From Paenibacillus wynnii (GTDB lineage: Bacteria; Bacillota; Bacilli; Paenibacillales; Paenibacillaceae): a stretch of DNA of 64,000 bases. The notes below the pieces were generated by a model. It made no database searches. It was not told the origin of the DNA and saw nothing but the letters and a program-made list of their open reading frames with translations. The number at the start of each line of letters is the position of its first letter. Position 1 is the stretch's first letter. Shown in pieces: positions 17,722-26,624 of the stretch. A program made the position numbers and the translations under genes. Location of the stretch: assembly GCF_000757885.1 (NCBI RefSeq), contig NZ_JQCR01000003.1:2480001-2544000 (forward strand). The letters are read 5' to 3'.

Positions 17722-18801
17722 GTGAACTACCGTACATTATTTGCCCCGCTACTAACCACCGTATTGACTGCTGGATTGTTAGCAGGTTGCGGAACAGACA
17801 AAGCAAAAGAGACCAACAACACGAATGCAGGTAATGTCGAAACGAAAGAACAGATTGTAAATATTTATTCAGCTAGAAGTTATGATGTAGATAAGCTGCT
17901 CTACGAACAATTCACTAAAGAGACAGGAATTAAGGTGAACATTGTGGACGGCAAAGCTGAAGAATTGATCGAACGCCTCAAACGTGAAGGGGAAAGCACC
18001 GAAGCTGATCTTTTCTTAACCGTAGATGGCGGTGTGCTGAATAATGCCAAACAAGCTGAGATACTACAGCCTGTATCCTCAGAGACCATAGAACAAAATG
18101 TACCTAAGCAACTGCGTGATTCGGAAAACCAATGGATCGGCCTCTCTACCCGGGCCCGTGTTATCGTGTACTCCAAAGACCGTGTAAAACCTGAACAGCT
18201 GTCTACGTATGAGGATTTGACCAGTGCAGCGTGGAAAGGAAAAATTCTAGTTCGTCCTTCCTCCAGTTTGTATAATCAGTCCCTCCTCTCTTCATTTATT
18301 GAACTGAATGGCCCCGAAAAAGCCGAGGAATGGTCAAAAGGGTTCGTAGCGAATCTGGCTCGCACACCGGAAGGTAATGACCGCGATCAAGCCAAAGCTA
18401 TTGTTGCCGGCGTTGGGGATGTAGCTTTAATGAATACCTACTATGTGGGATTGTTGATGAATTCCAAGGACACGGAAGAGGTAAAAGTTGGCGAAAGTAT
18501 CGGTGTCTTTTTCCCGAATCAGGAGACTACAGGCACTCATATTAACGTTAGCGGTGCCGGAGTTACAAAGCATAGCAAGAATAAGGATAATGCGGTTAAG
18601 CTGATCGAATTCCTGACAGGTGTCGAAGCTCAGAACATGGTTACCAAAGAAAACTTTGAATTCCCGGTGAATGCTAAGGCTGAAATTCCCGAGCTTCTGA
18701 AATCATGGGGCACCTTCAAAACCCAACAAATCGATCTGGGTAAACTGGGCGAGCACAATGCTGCAGCACTGGAAATCATGAACAAAACGGGTTGGAAATA
18801 A
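17722..18801 (+). CDS. ferric iron ABC transporter, substrate-binding lipoprotein
   Basis: 359 aa from GTG at 17722, with GAGGAG eight bases upstream; an ATG at 17707 is in frame but would include that site. The N terminus is a lipoprotein signal (LLTTVLTAGLLAGCG, lipobox Cys). The mature part is a class of periplasmic-type iron-binding protein like FbpA/FutA: VNIYSARSYDVDKLLYEQF, the Tyr-rich C-terminal lobe (MNTYYVGLL) supplies likely iron-coordinating tyrosines. It is the first gene of a three-gene importer operon under a Fur box. Confidence 0.9.
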   Translation: MNYRTLFAPLLTTVLTAGLLAGCGTDKAKETNNTNAGNVETKEQIVNIYSARSYDVDKLLYEQFTKETGIKVNIVDGKAEELIERLKREGESTEADLFLTVDGGVLNNAKQAEILQPVSSETIEQNVPKQLRDSENQWIGLSTRARVIVYSKDRVKPEQLSTYEDLTSAAWKGKILVRPSSSLYNQSLLSSFIELNGPEKAEEWSKGFVANLARTPEGNDRDQAKAIVAGVGDVALMNTYYVGLLMNSKDTEEVKVGESIGVFFPNQETTGTHINVSGAGVTKHSKNKDNAVKLIEFLTGVEAQNMVTKENFEFPVNAKAEIPELLKSWGTFKTQQIDLGKLGEHNAAALEIMNKTGWK

Positions 18802-18804
18802 TCC

Positions 18805-20454
18805 ATGCCTTTTAAAAACGTGAGGGTTCAAATCAAGAGAAAACTTAACGGCTGGCGAATCGTCAGCCTCATGGGGGCAGCAGCTATTTTGCTGCCTATT
18901 TTGTTAGTATTCCTCTCTATCTTCGACGCACCGAATGATAACTGGCTGCAAATCAAACGTTATTTGATCAAAGACTACATGGTTCAGACGTTATGGCTGA
19001 CTCTTTTAACCGGATTATTAACCACCTTTCTAGGTGTGTCACTGGCTTGGCTGGTGGCCGTGTTCGATTTTCCGGGGAAGCGGTTTTTCAGATGGGCTCT
19101 CGTATTGCCGCTTGCCATACCTCCTTACATTGCCGCCTATACGTACAGCACGATGTTCAGCTATACCGGTATCATTCAGAAGACGCTCCGTAATCAATGG
19201 GGAATCCTCCCGAACCAAGATTGGATTACGCTTTCTTCGATGCGCGGCGCGGTGATCATCTTCACCCTTTTCCTATTTCCTTATGTATACCTGATTACAA
19301 GAGCCTATTTTGAAAAGCAAAGCGCTTCTTACATTGAAAATGCCCGTCTGCTCGGGCGGAGACCCATATCCATTTTTCTTCGGGTCGCACTGCCCTTATC
19401 CCGTCCTGCTATCGCCGGGGGTGTGAGTCTGGTGGTGTTCGAAGTACTAAGCGACTACGGTGTGACCAATTATTTCGGATTGCATACCATCTCTACCGCC
19501 ATTTTTCAGACATGGTTTGGCATGTACGATGTCGAATCCGCTATGCGACTGGCGGCTTGGTTGATGATGATCGTTGTAGGTCTATTCATCTTAGAGAGAT
19601 TTCTGCGCAGTCACAGGGCTTACAGCTCCACTACCAGTAAATCCAAACCCCTTACTCCGAGACGTCTCAACGGACTGCCGAAATGGTCGGCCTCCATCGT
19701 CTGTTTCAGCATCTGGAGTTTTTCTTTTTTGATTCCGCTCGTTCAACTGATGGTTTGGGCTTCATGGACATTTGAAACGGTTTGGAAAGCTGATTTCTTC
19801 TCTTATCTTACTCGAACCCTATACGTAGCCGCCCTTTCCACTTGTATTATTATGGTCTTCTCCCTTATTGTCGGAGCTGTTAATCGGTCGCGTTCCACCT
19901 TTTCCTATATGTTATCCAAAGGGATTACCGCCGGGTATTCGGTACCTGGTGCGATTATTGCCATCGGTGTTTTGTCTTTGTTCCTTCAATTGGATCGCGG
20001 CTTATCGTCTGTGTACCATGGGATTGGGTTCGGAGGTACGCCTGTCGTTCTGAGTCTTACTGCTGTAATGCTCGTATCGGGGTATGTAATCCGGTTCATG
20101 GCTACGGGGTATAATGCGGTTGATACAGGTTTTGAGAGAGTTGGACGGAAATATTCAGAGGCCTCACGGATTTTGGGAATGGGCATGACAAGAACTTTTT
20201 TCAGGATCGATTTCCCTCTGATTAAAGGTGCGGTCATTAGCGGATTTATCCTCACCTTTGTAGAAATATGCAAGGAGCTTCCGTTGGCTCTATTGCTAAG
20301 ACCCTTCAATTTCGACACACTCGCTACCAAAACGTATCAGTATGCCAGTAATGAACAAATCTATGAGGCTTCGATTCCATCGCTATTAATTATCGGAATC
20401 AGCTTCACCTCGGTCTATATCCTTCAATATTTGGACAGGAGTGAAAAACGATGA
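18805..20454 (+). CDS. ferric iron ABC transporter, permease (FbpB-like)
   Basis: 549 aa, the fused double-permease type in which two copies of the six-helix BPD domain lie in one chain. Two EAA loops, the ATPase contacts, are visible: about residue 180 (ENARLLGRRPISIFLRVALP) and about 450 (EASRILGMGMTRTFFRIDFP). It begins three bases after the lipoprotein stop and overlaps the ATPase gene by four bases (ATGA), so the operon is translationally coupled. Confidence 0.92.
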   Translation: MPFKNVRVQIKRKLNGWRIVSLMGAAAILLPILLVFLSIFDAPNDNWLQIKRYLIKDYMVQTLWLTLLTGLLTTFLGVSLAWLVAVFDFPGKRFFRWALVLPLAIPPYIAAYTYSTMFSYTGIIQKTLRNQWGILPNQDWITLSSMRGAVIIFTLFLFPYVYLITRAYFEKQSASYIENARLLGRRPISIFLRVALPLSRPAIAGGVSLVVFEVLSDYGVTNYFGLHTISTAIFQTWFGMYDVESAMRLAAWLMMIVVGLFILERFLRSHRAYSSTTSKSKPLTPRRLNGLPKWSASIVCFSIWSFSFLIPLVQLMVWASWTFETVWKADFFSYLTRTLYVAALSTCIIMVFSLIVGAVNRSRSTFSYMLSKGITAGYSVPGAIIAIGVLSLFLQLDRGLSSVYHGIGFGGTPVVLSLTAVMLVSGYVIRFMATGYNAVDTGFERVGRKYSEASRILGMGMTRTFFRIDFPLIKGAVISGFILTFVEICKELPLALLLRPFNFDTLATKTYQYASNEQIYEASIPSLLIIGISFTSVYILQYLDRSEKR

Positions 20455-21107
20455 GTATTCTAGAGATCCGAAATCTTTCATTCTCATATAGCCGGCGTCA
20501 GTCCCCGGTAATCGAACGGCTTTCTTTTACCATGGAGAAGGGTGAAATTATCGGCGTTCTTGGGGCAAGCGGAAACGGAAAAAGCACGCTGCTGCGCTTG
20601 ATTGCGGGTCTGGAGGTTCCTTCTGAAGGTGAGATACTCATTAGTGGAAACAAAGTGGTTGATCATAAAACATTCATTCAACCCGAACGTCGCGGGGTGG
20701 GGATGGTATTTCAGGATTACGCCTTGTTCCCCCATATGAATGTCCGAAAAAATATCGAATTCGGCCTGCACCGCACCCCCCGGGAAGAACGGAGTAAGCG
20801 TCTAATAGAGATGCTTGAGCTTGTGCATCTGAGTGAATTCCAGGAGCGGTATCCCCATGAGTTAAGCGGAGGGCAGCAGCAGCGGGTAGCCCTTGCCCGG
20901 GCGTTGGCGCCAAAGCCTGCGGTTCTGTTAATGGATGAGCCCTTCAGCAATCTGGATACAGATCTCAGGGAGTCCATTCGAAACGAATTGAGTAAAATTC
21001 TGCGTAAGGAAGAGATGAGCTGCCTGTTTGTCACCCACGATCAACAGGATGTCGATGCCATCAGCGATCGATCTATTCGATTAGAGCCGGAGAAGCAGCT
21101 GATATAG
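20451..21107 (+). CDS. ferric iron ABC transporter, ATP-binding protein (short FbpC-like)
   Basis: 218 aa. Walker A GASGNGKST (about 37-45), Q-loop FQDYALFPHM, signature LSGGQQQRVALARALA, Walker B VLLMDEPF and the switch His in VTHDQQ are all present. It ends soon after the switch, so the C-terminal regulatory (TOBE-type) domain found in most FbpC/PotA-type ATPases of about 340 aa is absent. There is no sign of a truncating mutation: the stop is followed directly by a terminator. Energises the permease encoded upstream. Confidence 0.92.
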   Translation: MSILEIRNLSFSYSRRQSPVIERLSFTMEKGEIIGVLGASGNGKSTLLRLIAGLEVPSEGEILISGNKVVDHKTFIQPERRGVGMVFQDYALFPHMNVRKNIEFGLHRTPREERSKRLIEMLELVHLSEFQERYPHELSGGQQQRVALARALAPKPAVLLMDEPFSNLDTDLRESIRNELSKILRKEEMSCLFVTHDQQDVDAISDRSIRLEPEKQLI

Positions 21108-21112
21108 AATGA

Positions 21113-21146
21113 TTAGGCTAACCGATAATTACTGGTTGGCCTTATT
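21113..21146. terminator. bidirectional terminator between the iron importer and the Crp-family gene
   Basis: AGGCTAACC and GGTTGGCCT pair around a ten-base loop; T-rich on the plus side (TTATTT), and the arm overlaps the last codon of the convergent gene. Confidence 0.7.
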
Positions 21147-21834
21147 TGCGCTTGAATTTCTCCAGCAGGTCTTCCATACCTTCCCGGTTTAGAAGAGTGA
21201 ACTCGCTGCCTTTGAAGTCAATCCAGCCGTTGTCGCGGAGGAAGGCGAGTTCTCGGGACAGTGAAGGGCGGGCGGTATTAAGCAGTTCGGCCCATACCTT
21301 TCGACTAAAGGGCAGCTTGAGGGTATTTGAGCTCTGCTGATCGGCTTGCTTAAGTAAATAAAATACAATACGTTTGCGTAGTGATCCGACTGACAGAATT
21401 TCAATGTTCTGATTGACCATCACCAGACGCTCCGATAAATTTTCCATATAAGAGGACAACATGTCCGTATCAGCAGCGAACAGGCGCAGTAGCTCTTGCT
21501 TGCTGATAAACATGACGCAACAGTTGCCCGGAGCAATTATGGTTGCCGGGTAGACATTTTCCTTACGGAATATAACAGCTTCCCCGAAGGTCTGGCCTCT
21601 TCCCAGCCGGGCAATGGTTACATTATTGCCGTTAGAGTGGTTCTTCTGAACTTCTACTTGCCCAGAGAGAATGATCCCGATATGGTCAGCCGTTTCGCCT
21701 TCGTTCACGATATGCTCTTTTTTACGGAGGGGTTTAACGGTATAGATCATGGTCTGAAGCATAGCCGATATATCATCGACACTTTTGCCGCGAAATAGCA
21801 GACAGGACTGCAGAACAGCTGGATCCGGCTTCAT
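21142..21834 (-). CDS. Crp/Fnr-family transcriptional regulator
   Basis: 230 aa, typical length. An N-terminal cyclic-nucleotide-binding-like beta barrel (about 10-130; HIVNEGETADHIGIILSGQVEV) is followed by a dimer helix and a winged helix (about 170-225) with recognition segment TARPSLSRELAFLRDNGWI. There is no Fnr-type cysteine cluster, so a direct 4Fe-4S oxygen sensor is unlikely. It is divergent from hcp with two dyads in the shared region, so it probably controls hcp and itself, in a nitrosative stress response; the signal is not evident. ATG preceded by GGAGGGG. Confidence 0.88.
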   Translation of the reverse strand: MKPDPAVLQSCLLFRGKSVDDISAMLQTMIYTVKPLRKKEHIVNEGETADHIGIILSGQVEVQKNHSNGNNVTIARLGRGQTFGEAVIFRKENVYPATIIAPGNCCVMFISKQELLRLFAADTDMLSSYMENLSERLVMVNQNIEILSVGSLRKRIVFYLLKQADQQSSNTLKLPFSRKVWAELLNTARPSLSRELAFLRDNGWIDFKGSEFTLLNREGMEDLLEKFKRK

Positions 21835-21857
21835 AGTTCCCCTCCAAAATATAGATT

Positions 21858-21875
21858 CGGTAACATCCGTTACCG
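21858..21875. promoter_or_regulatory. dyad 1 in the regulator-hcp intergenic region
   Basis: CGGTAAC-ATCC-GTTACCG is a perfect 7-bp inverted repeat. Its size and spacer suit a Crp/Fnr-family dimer. It is close to the regulator gene, so autoregulation is likely. Confidence 0.55.
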
Positions 21876-21890
21876 ATTGTTAGACGACAG

Positions 21891-21908
21891 TCTACTACAA
21901 TTAGTAGA
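21891..21908. promoter_or_regulatory. dyad 2 in the regulator-hcp intergenic region
   Basis: TCTACTA-CAAT-TAGTAGA is a perfect 7-bp inverted repeat with the same arm and spacer length as dyad 1 but a different sequence. It lies about 50 bp before the hcp start. Confidence 0.55.
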
Positions 21909-21958
21909 AACTGTAAAGGAAGCAGATGCTTCCCTAACTTTGAAGGAGCGAACCCAAT

Positions 21959-23614
21959 ATGAGCAGCATGTTTTGTTATCAATGTCAGGAAGCCGCCAAA
22001 GGTACGGGCTGTACCATTCAAGGAGTCTGTGGCAAAACAAGTGATGTCGCTAACCTGCAGGATCTTCTGCTATACACTCTGAAGGGCATCTCCGTCTTTG
22101 CTGTAAAAGGCAGAGAGCTGGGGCTAAGAAATGCAGCTTCTGAGAAATTCATTATTGAGAGTATGTTTGCTACCATAACTAACGCCAACTTTGACCGTGA
22201 TGGTTTTATTGCCAGAGTAAGAGAAGGGGTTGCACTGCGGGATCAGTGGAAAACCCAACTGAGCAGTTTGGAAGTTACCATTCCCCTCTCTAACCATGAT
22301 GCCGCTCTTTGGGTACCTGGAACCGAAGTAGAAATCGATGAAAAAGCGGCTTCCGTTGGCGTTCTATCCACGGCCAATGAAGATATCCGCTCTCTTCGGG
22401 AGCTGTTAACTTACGGTCTGAAAGGGATGGCTGCTTATATGGAGCATGCCGCTGTCCTCAGCTACCGCGAGGACAATGTTCAGGCTTTTATGGAGAGAGG
22501 ACTTGCGGCCACTCTGAATGAGGATCTGACATCTGAGGAGCTGATAGCTCTTGTTATGGAATGCGGCAAGTTCGGAGTTGACGTTATGGCGCTGCTGGAC
22601 CGGGCAAATACTTCAACCTACGGAAATCCAGAGATTACAAAAGTAAATATCGGTGTAGGTACCCGTCCGGGCATTCTAATCAGCGGCCATGACTTGAAGG
22701 ATATGGAGGAGCTGCTTAGACAGACGGAAGGAACGGGTGTTGATGTGTATACCCACAGCGAGATGCTGCCGGCGCACTATTATCCAGCCTTCAAAAAATA
22801 TAGCCATTTTGTAGGCAACTACGGCAATGCCTGGTGGAAACAGCCTGAGGAATTTGCAAGCTTCAACGGGCCTATTCTGATGACTACGAACTGTATTGTG
22901 CCTCCGAAAGACAGCTATAAGGACCGCCTCTACACCACAGGGCATACAGGATATCCTGGAGTGATGCATATTCCGGCCGGTGTGGAAGATAAGGCGAAGG
23001 ATTTCTCGGCAATTATTGAACAAGCAAAGACCTGCCCTTCCCCTACTGAAATTGAAACCGGTGAAATCATTGGCGGGTTTGCTCATGCAGCTGTTATGGG
23101 AGTCGCGGATCAAGTCGTAGAAGCCGTTCAAACGGGTGCCATTAAACAATTCTTCGTAATGGCAGGCTGTGATGGAAGAATGAAGAGCAGAGATTATTAT
23201 ACTGACTTTGCCACTGCATTACCTGAGGATACCGTTATCCTGACTGCAGGCTGTGCAAAATACAAATACAACAAGCTGAATCTGGGAGATATCGGCGGCA
23301 TTCCACGTGTGCTTGACGCCGGTCAGTGCAACGACTCTTATTCTTTAGTTGTCATTGCATTGAAGCTTAAGGAAGTCTTCGGACTTGACGATATTAATGA
23401 CCTCCCTATTTCGTACAATATTGCTTGGTACGAGCAAAAAGCGGTCATTGTTCTGTTGGCACTGCTATATCTGGGCGTGAAAAATATTCACCTAGGCCCG
23501 ACGCTCCCAGCCTTCTTATCTCCGAACGTAGCTAATGTGCTGATTGAGAATTTCGGCATTGGCGGCATTACTACCGTAGATGAAGATATGGAAAAATTCA
23601 TGGCTATGGTTTAG
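21959..23614 (+). CDS. hcp: hydroxylamine reductase (hybrid cluster protein)
   Basis: 551 aa, normal for Hcp. The N-terminal cysteine motif C-x2-C-x8-C-x5-C (MFCYQCQEAAKGTGC) binds the 4Fe-4S cluster; the C-terminal half has the hybrid cluster ligands (His/Glu/Cys in MTTNCIVPP, GCDGR, LTAGCAKYKYNKL and DAGQCNDSY). Hcp reduces hydroxylamine or nitric oxide and protects against reactive nitrogen species. ATG with GAAGGAG upstream. It is divergent from a Crp-family gene that probably controls it. In a diazotroph, a reductase of nitrogen oxides is plausible under microaerobic growth. Confidence 0.95.
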   Translation: MSSMFCYQCQEAAKGTGCTIQGVCGKTSDVANLQDLLLYTLKGISVFAVKGRELGLRNAASEKFIIESMFATITNANFDRDGFIARVREGVALRDQWKTQLSSLEVTIPLSNHDAALWVPGTEVEIDEKAASVGVLSTANEDIRSLRELLTYGLKGMAAYMEHAAVLSYREDNVQAFMERGLAATLNEDLTSEELIALVMECGKFGVDVMALLDRANTSTYGNPEITKVNIGVGTRPGILISGHDLKDMEELLRQTEGTGVDVYTHSEMLPAHYYPAFKKYSHFVGNYGNAWWKQPEEFASFNGPILMTTNCIVPPKDSYKDRLYTTGHTGYPGVMHIPAGVEDKAKDFSAIIEQAKTCPSPTEIETGEIIGGFAHAAVMGVADQVVEAVQTGAIKQFFVMAGCDGRMKSRDYYTDFATALPEDTVILTAGCAKYKYNKLNLGDIGGIPRVLDAGQCNDSYSLVVIALKLKEVFGLDDINDLPISYNIAWYEQKAVIVLLALLYLGVKNIHLGPTLPAFLSPNVANVLIENFGIGGITTVDEDMEKFMAMV

Positions 23615-23639
23615 TAGTCAGCTTCCTTGCACTAAAAAT

Positions 23640-23690
23640 CAGGGGTGTCCCAACAGTCATGGAAATGGCTGTCGGGACACCCCTCTGTTT
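23640..23690 (+). terminator. terminator of hcp
   Basis: AGGGGTGTCCC...GTCAT pairs with ATGGC...GGGACACCCCT in a stem of about 20 bp with two mismatches, followed by CTGTTT. Confidence 0.88.
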
Positions 23691-23831
23691 ATATCAAGAT
23701 CGGAGTCGAACGATTTTATCGATTTCGTGGTAGCGTCAAGAAGTTTGTGTAAGAAAGAGAGTAGGAAGTATCTCCCCAGCTATCCGCGACAATTAAGGCA
23801 AATCGCCTACCTACATGGGTTTCAATCTATA

Positions 23832-24009
23832 TAGTTGCACAACATACACTTATATTTCTCACTTAGCACACTTTGGGGTGTTTAATTGCACTTTATACAC
23901 TTATTTTTGGGTATTCCGGGGTTTAACCGGCCTATTCGTGTTTTTAGTTGCACAAAGTACATCTATCTATCCATCCGAGCGCTAAAAGCTAGAAATAAGT
24001 GTATAAAAT
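23832..24009. repeat. four-core interspersed repeat, locus C (interrupted by IS1182)
   Basis: Four cores at 23832, 23883, 23945 and about 23997 (spacing 51, 62, 52 bp). The left 180 bp match locus A at about 90%. The fourth core is interrupted by the IS at the position used in locus A; its right part resumes at 25572. Upstream, between the hcp terminator and 23832, a short motif GGTAGCGTCAAGAAGT (23731) recurs right of the IS at 25609. Confidence 0.8.
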
Positions 24010-25571
24010 CAGACTGTTGAGAAAGTCCGAATTTCAACACGACACCGCGTTAATTTGGTATAATATAGATAACTTTGCTAGAAAGCGCGGTGTCTTATGT
24101 TAAACGAAAAAGATCAAGGGGATAGCGGAAAATATCAAATGGAGATGGTTTGTTTAGACCAGTTGGTTCCCTCCGATCACCTCCTTCGTTTGGTCGAAAA
24201 ACATGTGGATTTTTCGTTCATTACCGAAAAGGTACGCCCTTATTATAGTGCAACCCAAGGAAGACCTTCGATTCCACCCATCCGTTTATTCAAAATGATG
24301 CTGATTGGCTACCTGTTTAACATTCGTTCCGAACGCATCCTTGAGCAGGACATTAACGTTAACCTTGCCTACCGGTGGTTTTTAGGCCTGGGCCTTAGTG
24401 AACCAGTTCCGGACCATTCCACGATTAGTTATAACCGGAATGGACGATTTCAGGGAACCGATGTCTTCCAGGAAATCTTCGACGAAGTGGTGCGGCTTGC
24501 CATTTCCCACCGCATGATTGCGGGGCGGCTCTTAATTACAGATTCGACGCACATCGAGGCGAATGCCAATAAAAATCGTTATACGCAGCAAATGACGAGT
24601 GAGTCCCCGCACGCCTATCTGCAAGAGTTGGAGACCGCAGTCCATGAAAGCCGCCGTGCTCACGGGAAAAAGCCATTAGCTCCTCCACGCGGGAAACGGG
24701 AGGAGGAGCCCAAAAAACTGAAAGTGAGCCTGACTGATCCAGAGAGCGGCTACATGAATCGTAAGAACAAACCGGAAGGATTCTTTTACTTAGACCACCG
24801 GACGGTTGACCACAAATACAATATGATTACCGATGTGTATGTGACGCCAGGCAATGTCAATGATTCAACCGTGTATATGGAGCGCTTAACCCGGCAACTG
24901 GAGACCTTTGGTTTTCGAGACACCCTCGAAGCCATAGCCTTGGATTCCGGATACATGGTGCCCCATATTTGCAAACAAACGACGCCATGGATGACTGTAA
25001 TTGCCGAGCGGAAACCACCCAGCAAACCCGGCTTTCTCACGAAAGAAGACTTTACCTATGATGCGAAAAAGGATGTATACGTATGTCCATTAGGACAACC
25101 ACTCACGTACCGAACGACGAACCGACAAGGCTACAACGAGTATATATCATCCAAGGGGCACTGCGCGGCTTGCCCGAAAGTCACTCAATGTACTGAAAAC
25201 TCCAAGCACCAGCGTACGATTCAGCGGCATGTATGGGAAGACTTCAAAGAGAAAGTACACCAAAACCGGAAAAGTCCCGAAGGCGAGAAAATCTACAAAT
25301 ACCGCGCTCAAACCATTGAGCGTAGCTTTGCTGATGCCAAAAATCTCCACGGGTACCGTCGATGCCGAATGCGGGGCAAAGCCAAGATGCAGGAACAGGC
25401 ATTGATGACGGCCATTGCACAGAATCTGAAGAAAATGGCCCGTCACTTAGCAAAGATGGAGGCCTATGCTTTTCATTTGTGTATGAAAAAGAGTAACCTT
25501 CACTACTTTAACCGTCATTTGGGTTTCCGCATGATATTTGCAGCTTGAAAGTTTGCTTTCTCAACAGTCTG
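24010..25571 (+). mobile_element. IS1182-family insertion sequence, copy 2
   Basis: 1562 bp, same termini and apparently the same sequence as copy 1, in the same orientation. It is bounded by its own 7-bp duplication ATAAAAT (24003-24009 and 25572-25578), different from that of copy 1. Hence this is an independent insertion rather than a duplicated segment. Confidence 0.95.
24097..25548 (+). CDS. IS1182-family transposase, copy 2
   Basis: 483 aa, identical in amino acid sequence to the copy at 7280-8731 and intact. It reads toward pstA but ends about 180 bp before it, on the opposite strand. The upstream inverted repeat and TATAAT box of copy 1 are also present (24041-24094). Confidence 0.95.
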   Translation: MLNEKDQGDSGKYQMEMVCLDQLVPSDHLLRLVEKHVDFSFITEKVRPYYSATQGRPSIPPIRLFKMMLIGYLFNIRSERILEQDINVNLAYRWFLGLGLSEPVPDHSTISYNRNGRFQGTDVFQEIFDEVVRLAISHRMIAGRLLITDSTHIEANANKNRYTQQMTSESPHAYLQELETAVHESRRAHGKKPLAPPRGKREEEPKKLKVSLTDPESGYMNRKNKPEGFFYLDHRTVDHKYNMITDVYVTPGNVNDSTVYMERLTRQLETFGFRDTLEAIALDSGYMVPHICKQTTPWMTVIAERKPPSKPGFLTKEDFTYDAKKDVYVCPLGQPLTYRTTNRQGYNEYISSKGHCAACPKVTQCTENSKHQRTIQRHVWEDFKEKVHQNRKSPEGEKIYKYRAQTIERSFADAKNLHGYRRCRMRGKAKMQEQALMTAIAQNLKKMARHLAKMEAYAFHLCMKKSNLHYFNRHLGFRMIFAA

Positions 25572-25608
25572 ATAAAATACACCTATTTCTCGGACTACCT
25601 CCGGGTTT

Positions 25609-25624
25609 TCGGTAGCGTCAAGAA
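25609..25624. repeat. short repeated motif, possible IS remnant
   Basis: GGTAGCGTCAAGAAGT is also present at 23731-23746, left of the IS. The shared bases stop abruptly on both sides. It may be the end of an older, lost mobile element; no transposase fragment is seen. Confidence 0.3.
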
Positions 25625-25733
25625 GTGTTTCCGGAAATGTTCAGCACATTAGGATTAACGTTGCTGCGTTTAAGAGACGCCTCCATGCAAACCCGTTGGA
25701 AGTCATTGATCGGATTGAATTCACTTCAGAATC

Positions 25734-26624
25734 CTACTTACGGGAAAGTCCCTGACGGCGTTTGCCAAACCACAAGGGAAAGCGGAAAGCAAGATTGATT
25801 AATAGAACAACGATTACGAGCACTGCTGCAGACTTGTCGGCGATTTGCCGAGCGTCTTCAACGATGGCCTCGGATTGCACATACCATAGATGTACAGCCA
25901 GTGTCTCTCCCGGTGAGAACAAGCTAAAGTCCCACATCTCACCCGAGGTGCTTAATCCGGCTGTCAAAATAATGACCGCAGACTCCCCGAACGCACGGCC
26001 AGCCACGAGGCAAACGCCCGTAATAATAGCCGGGATCGCCACAGGTAGCACCACTCTGCGAATGACATGGAATTGTGTCGTGCCCAGCGCATATCCGGCT
26101 TCCCGAAGTTCACCTGGAACTGTACGAACCGCTTCCTCAGTCACACGGGCCAGCATCGGCAGATTAAGCAGTGCTAGACTGACACCTCCGCCGAGTATAG
26201 TCAGACCTACATCGAAGTATTCAGCAAATATGGCTAACCCCAACATCCCAAACACAATAGAAGGAACCGATGACAAGGCTTCGACAGCCATCCGAAGTGC
26301 ACTGGTGAACCCATTATCAGGTGCATATTCAGCCATATAAATACCGGCTCCGATTCCGAGAGGTACAGAAACTATTAACGAAATAAAGAGGATATAGAAC
26401 GAGTTGAACAATACAGGTCCGATGCCTCCGCCTGCATCTATTTCTTCAGGCTGCTTGAACAGAAAGTCAGGTCTTAGACCGGGTAGCCCTTTGCCCAGGA
26501 TGGTGAACAGCAGCCAGAAAATAAGCAGCATCACCAAAGCCCCAAGACCATATAAAGCGATGGTTGCAAGCTTGTCGCGTCTTTGCGCACGCGCAGTATG
26601 GCGGGTTCGTGTAAAACTGCTCAT
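25734..26624 (-). CDS. pstA: phosphate ABC transporter permease PstA
   Basis: 296 aa with six predicted membrane segments and the EAA loop near residue 190 (EAGYALGTTQFHVIRRVVLP). PstA and PstC form the membrane channel of the high-affinity phosphate importer. Its ATG overlaps the pstC stop by four bases (ATGA). Normally pstB (ATPase) follows; here only 160 bp of repeat and IS sequence follow, so the ATPase must be encoded elsewhere. Confidence 0.93.
   Translation of the reverse strand: MSSFTRTRHTARAQRRDKLATIALYGLGALVMLLIFWLLFTILGKGLPGLRPDFLFKQPEEIDAGGGIGPVLFNSFYILFISLIVSVPLGIGAGIYMAEYAPDNGFTSALRMAVEALSSVPSIVFGMLGLAIFAEYFDVGLTILGGGVSLALLNLPMLARVTEEAVRTVPGELREAGYALGTTQFHVIRRVVLPVAIPAIITGVCLVAGRAFGESAVIILTAGLSTSGEMWDFSLFSPGETLAVHLWYVQSEAIVEDARQIADKSAAVLVIVVLLINLAFRFPLWFGKRRQGLSRK

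Noticed and set aside
7193..25571. Composite transposon carrying tig to hcp
   Set aside because: Each IS has its own target duplication; the interval holds conserved core genes in near-Bacillus order and no cargo.
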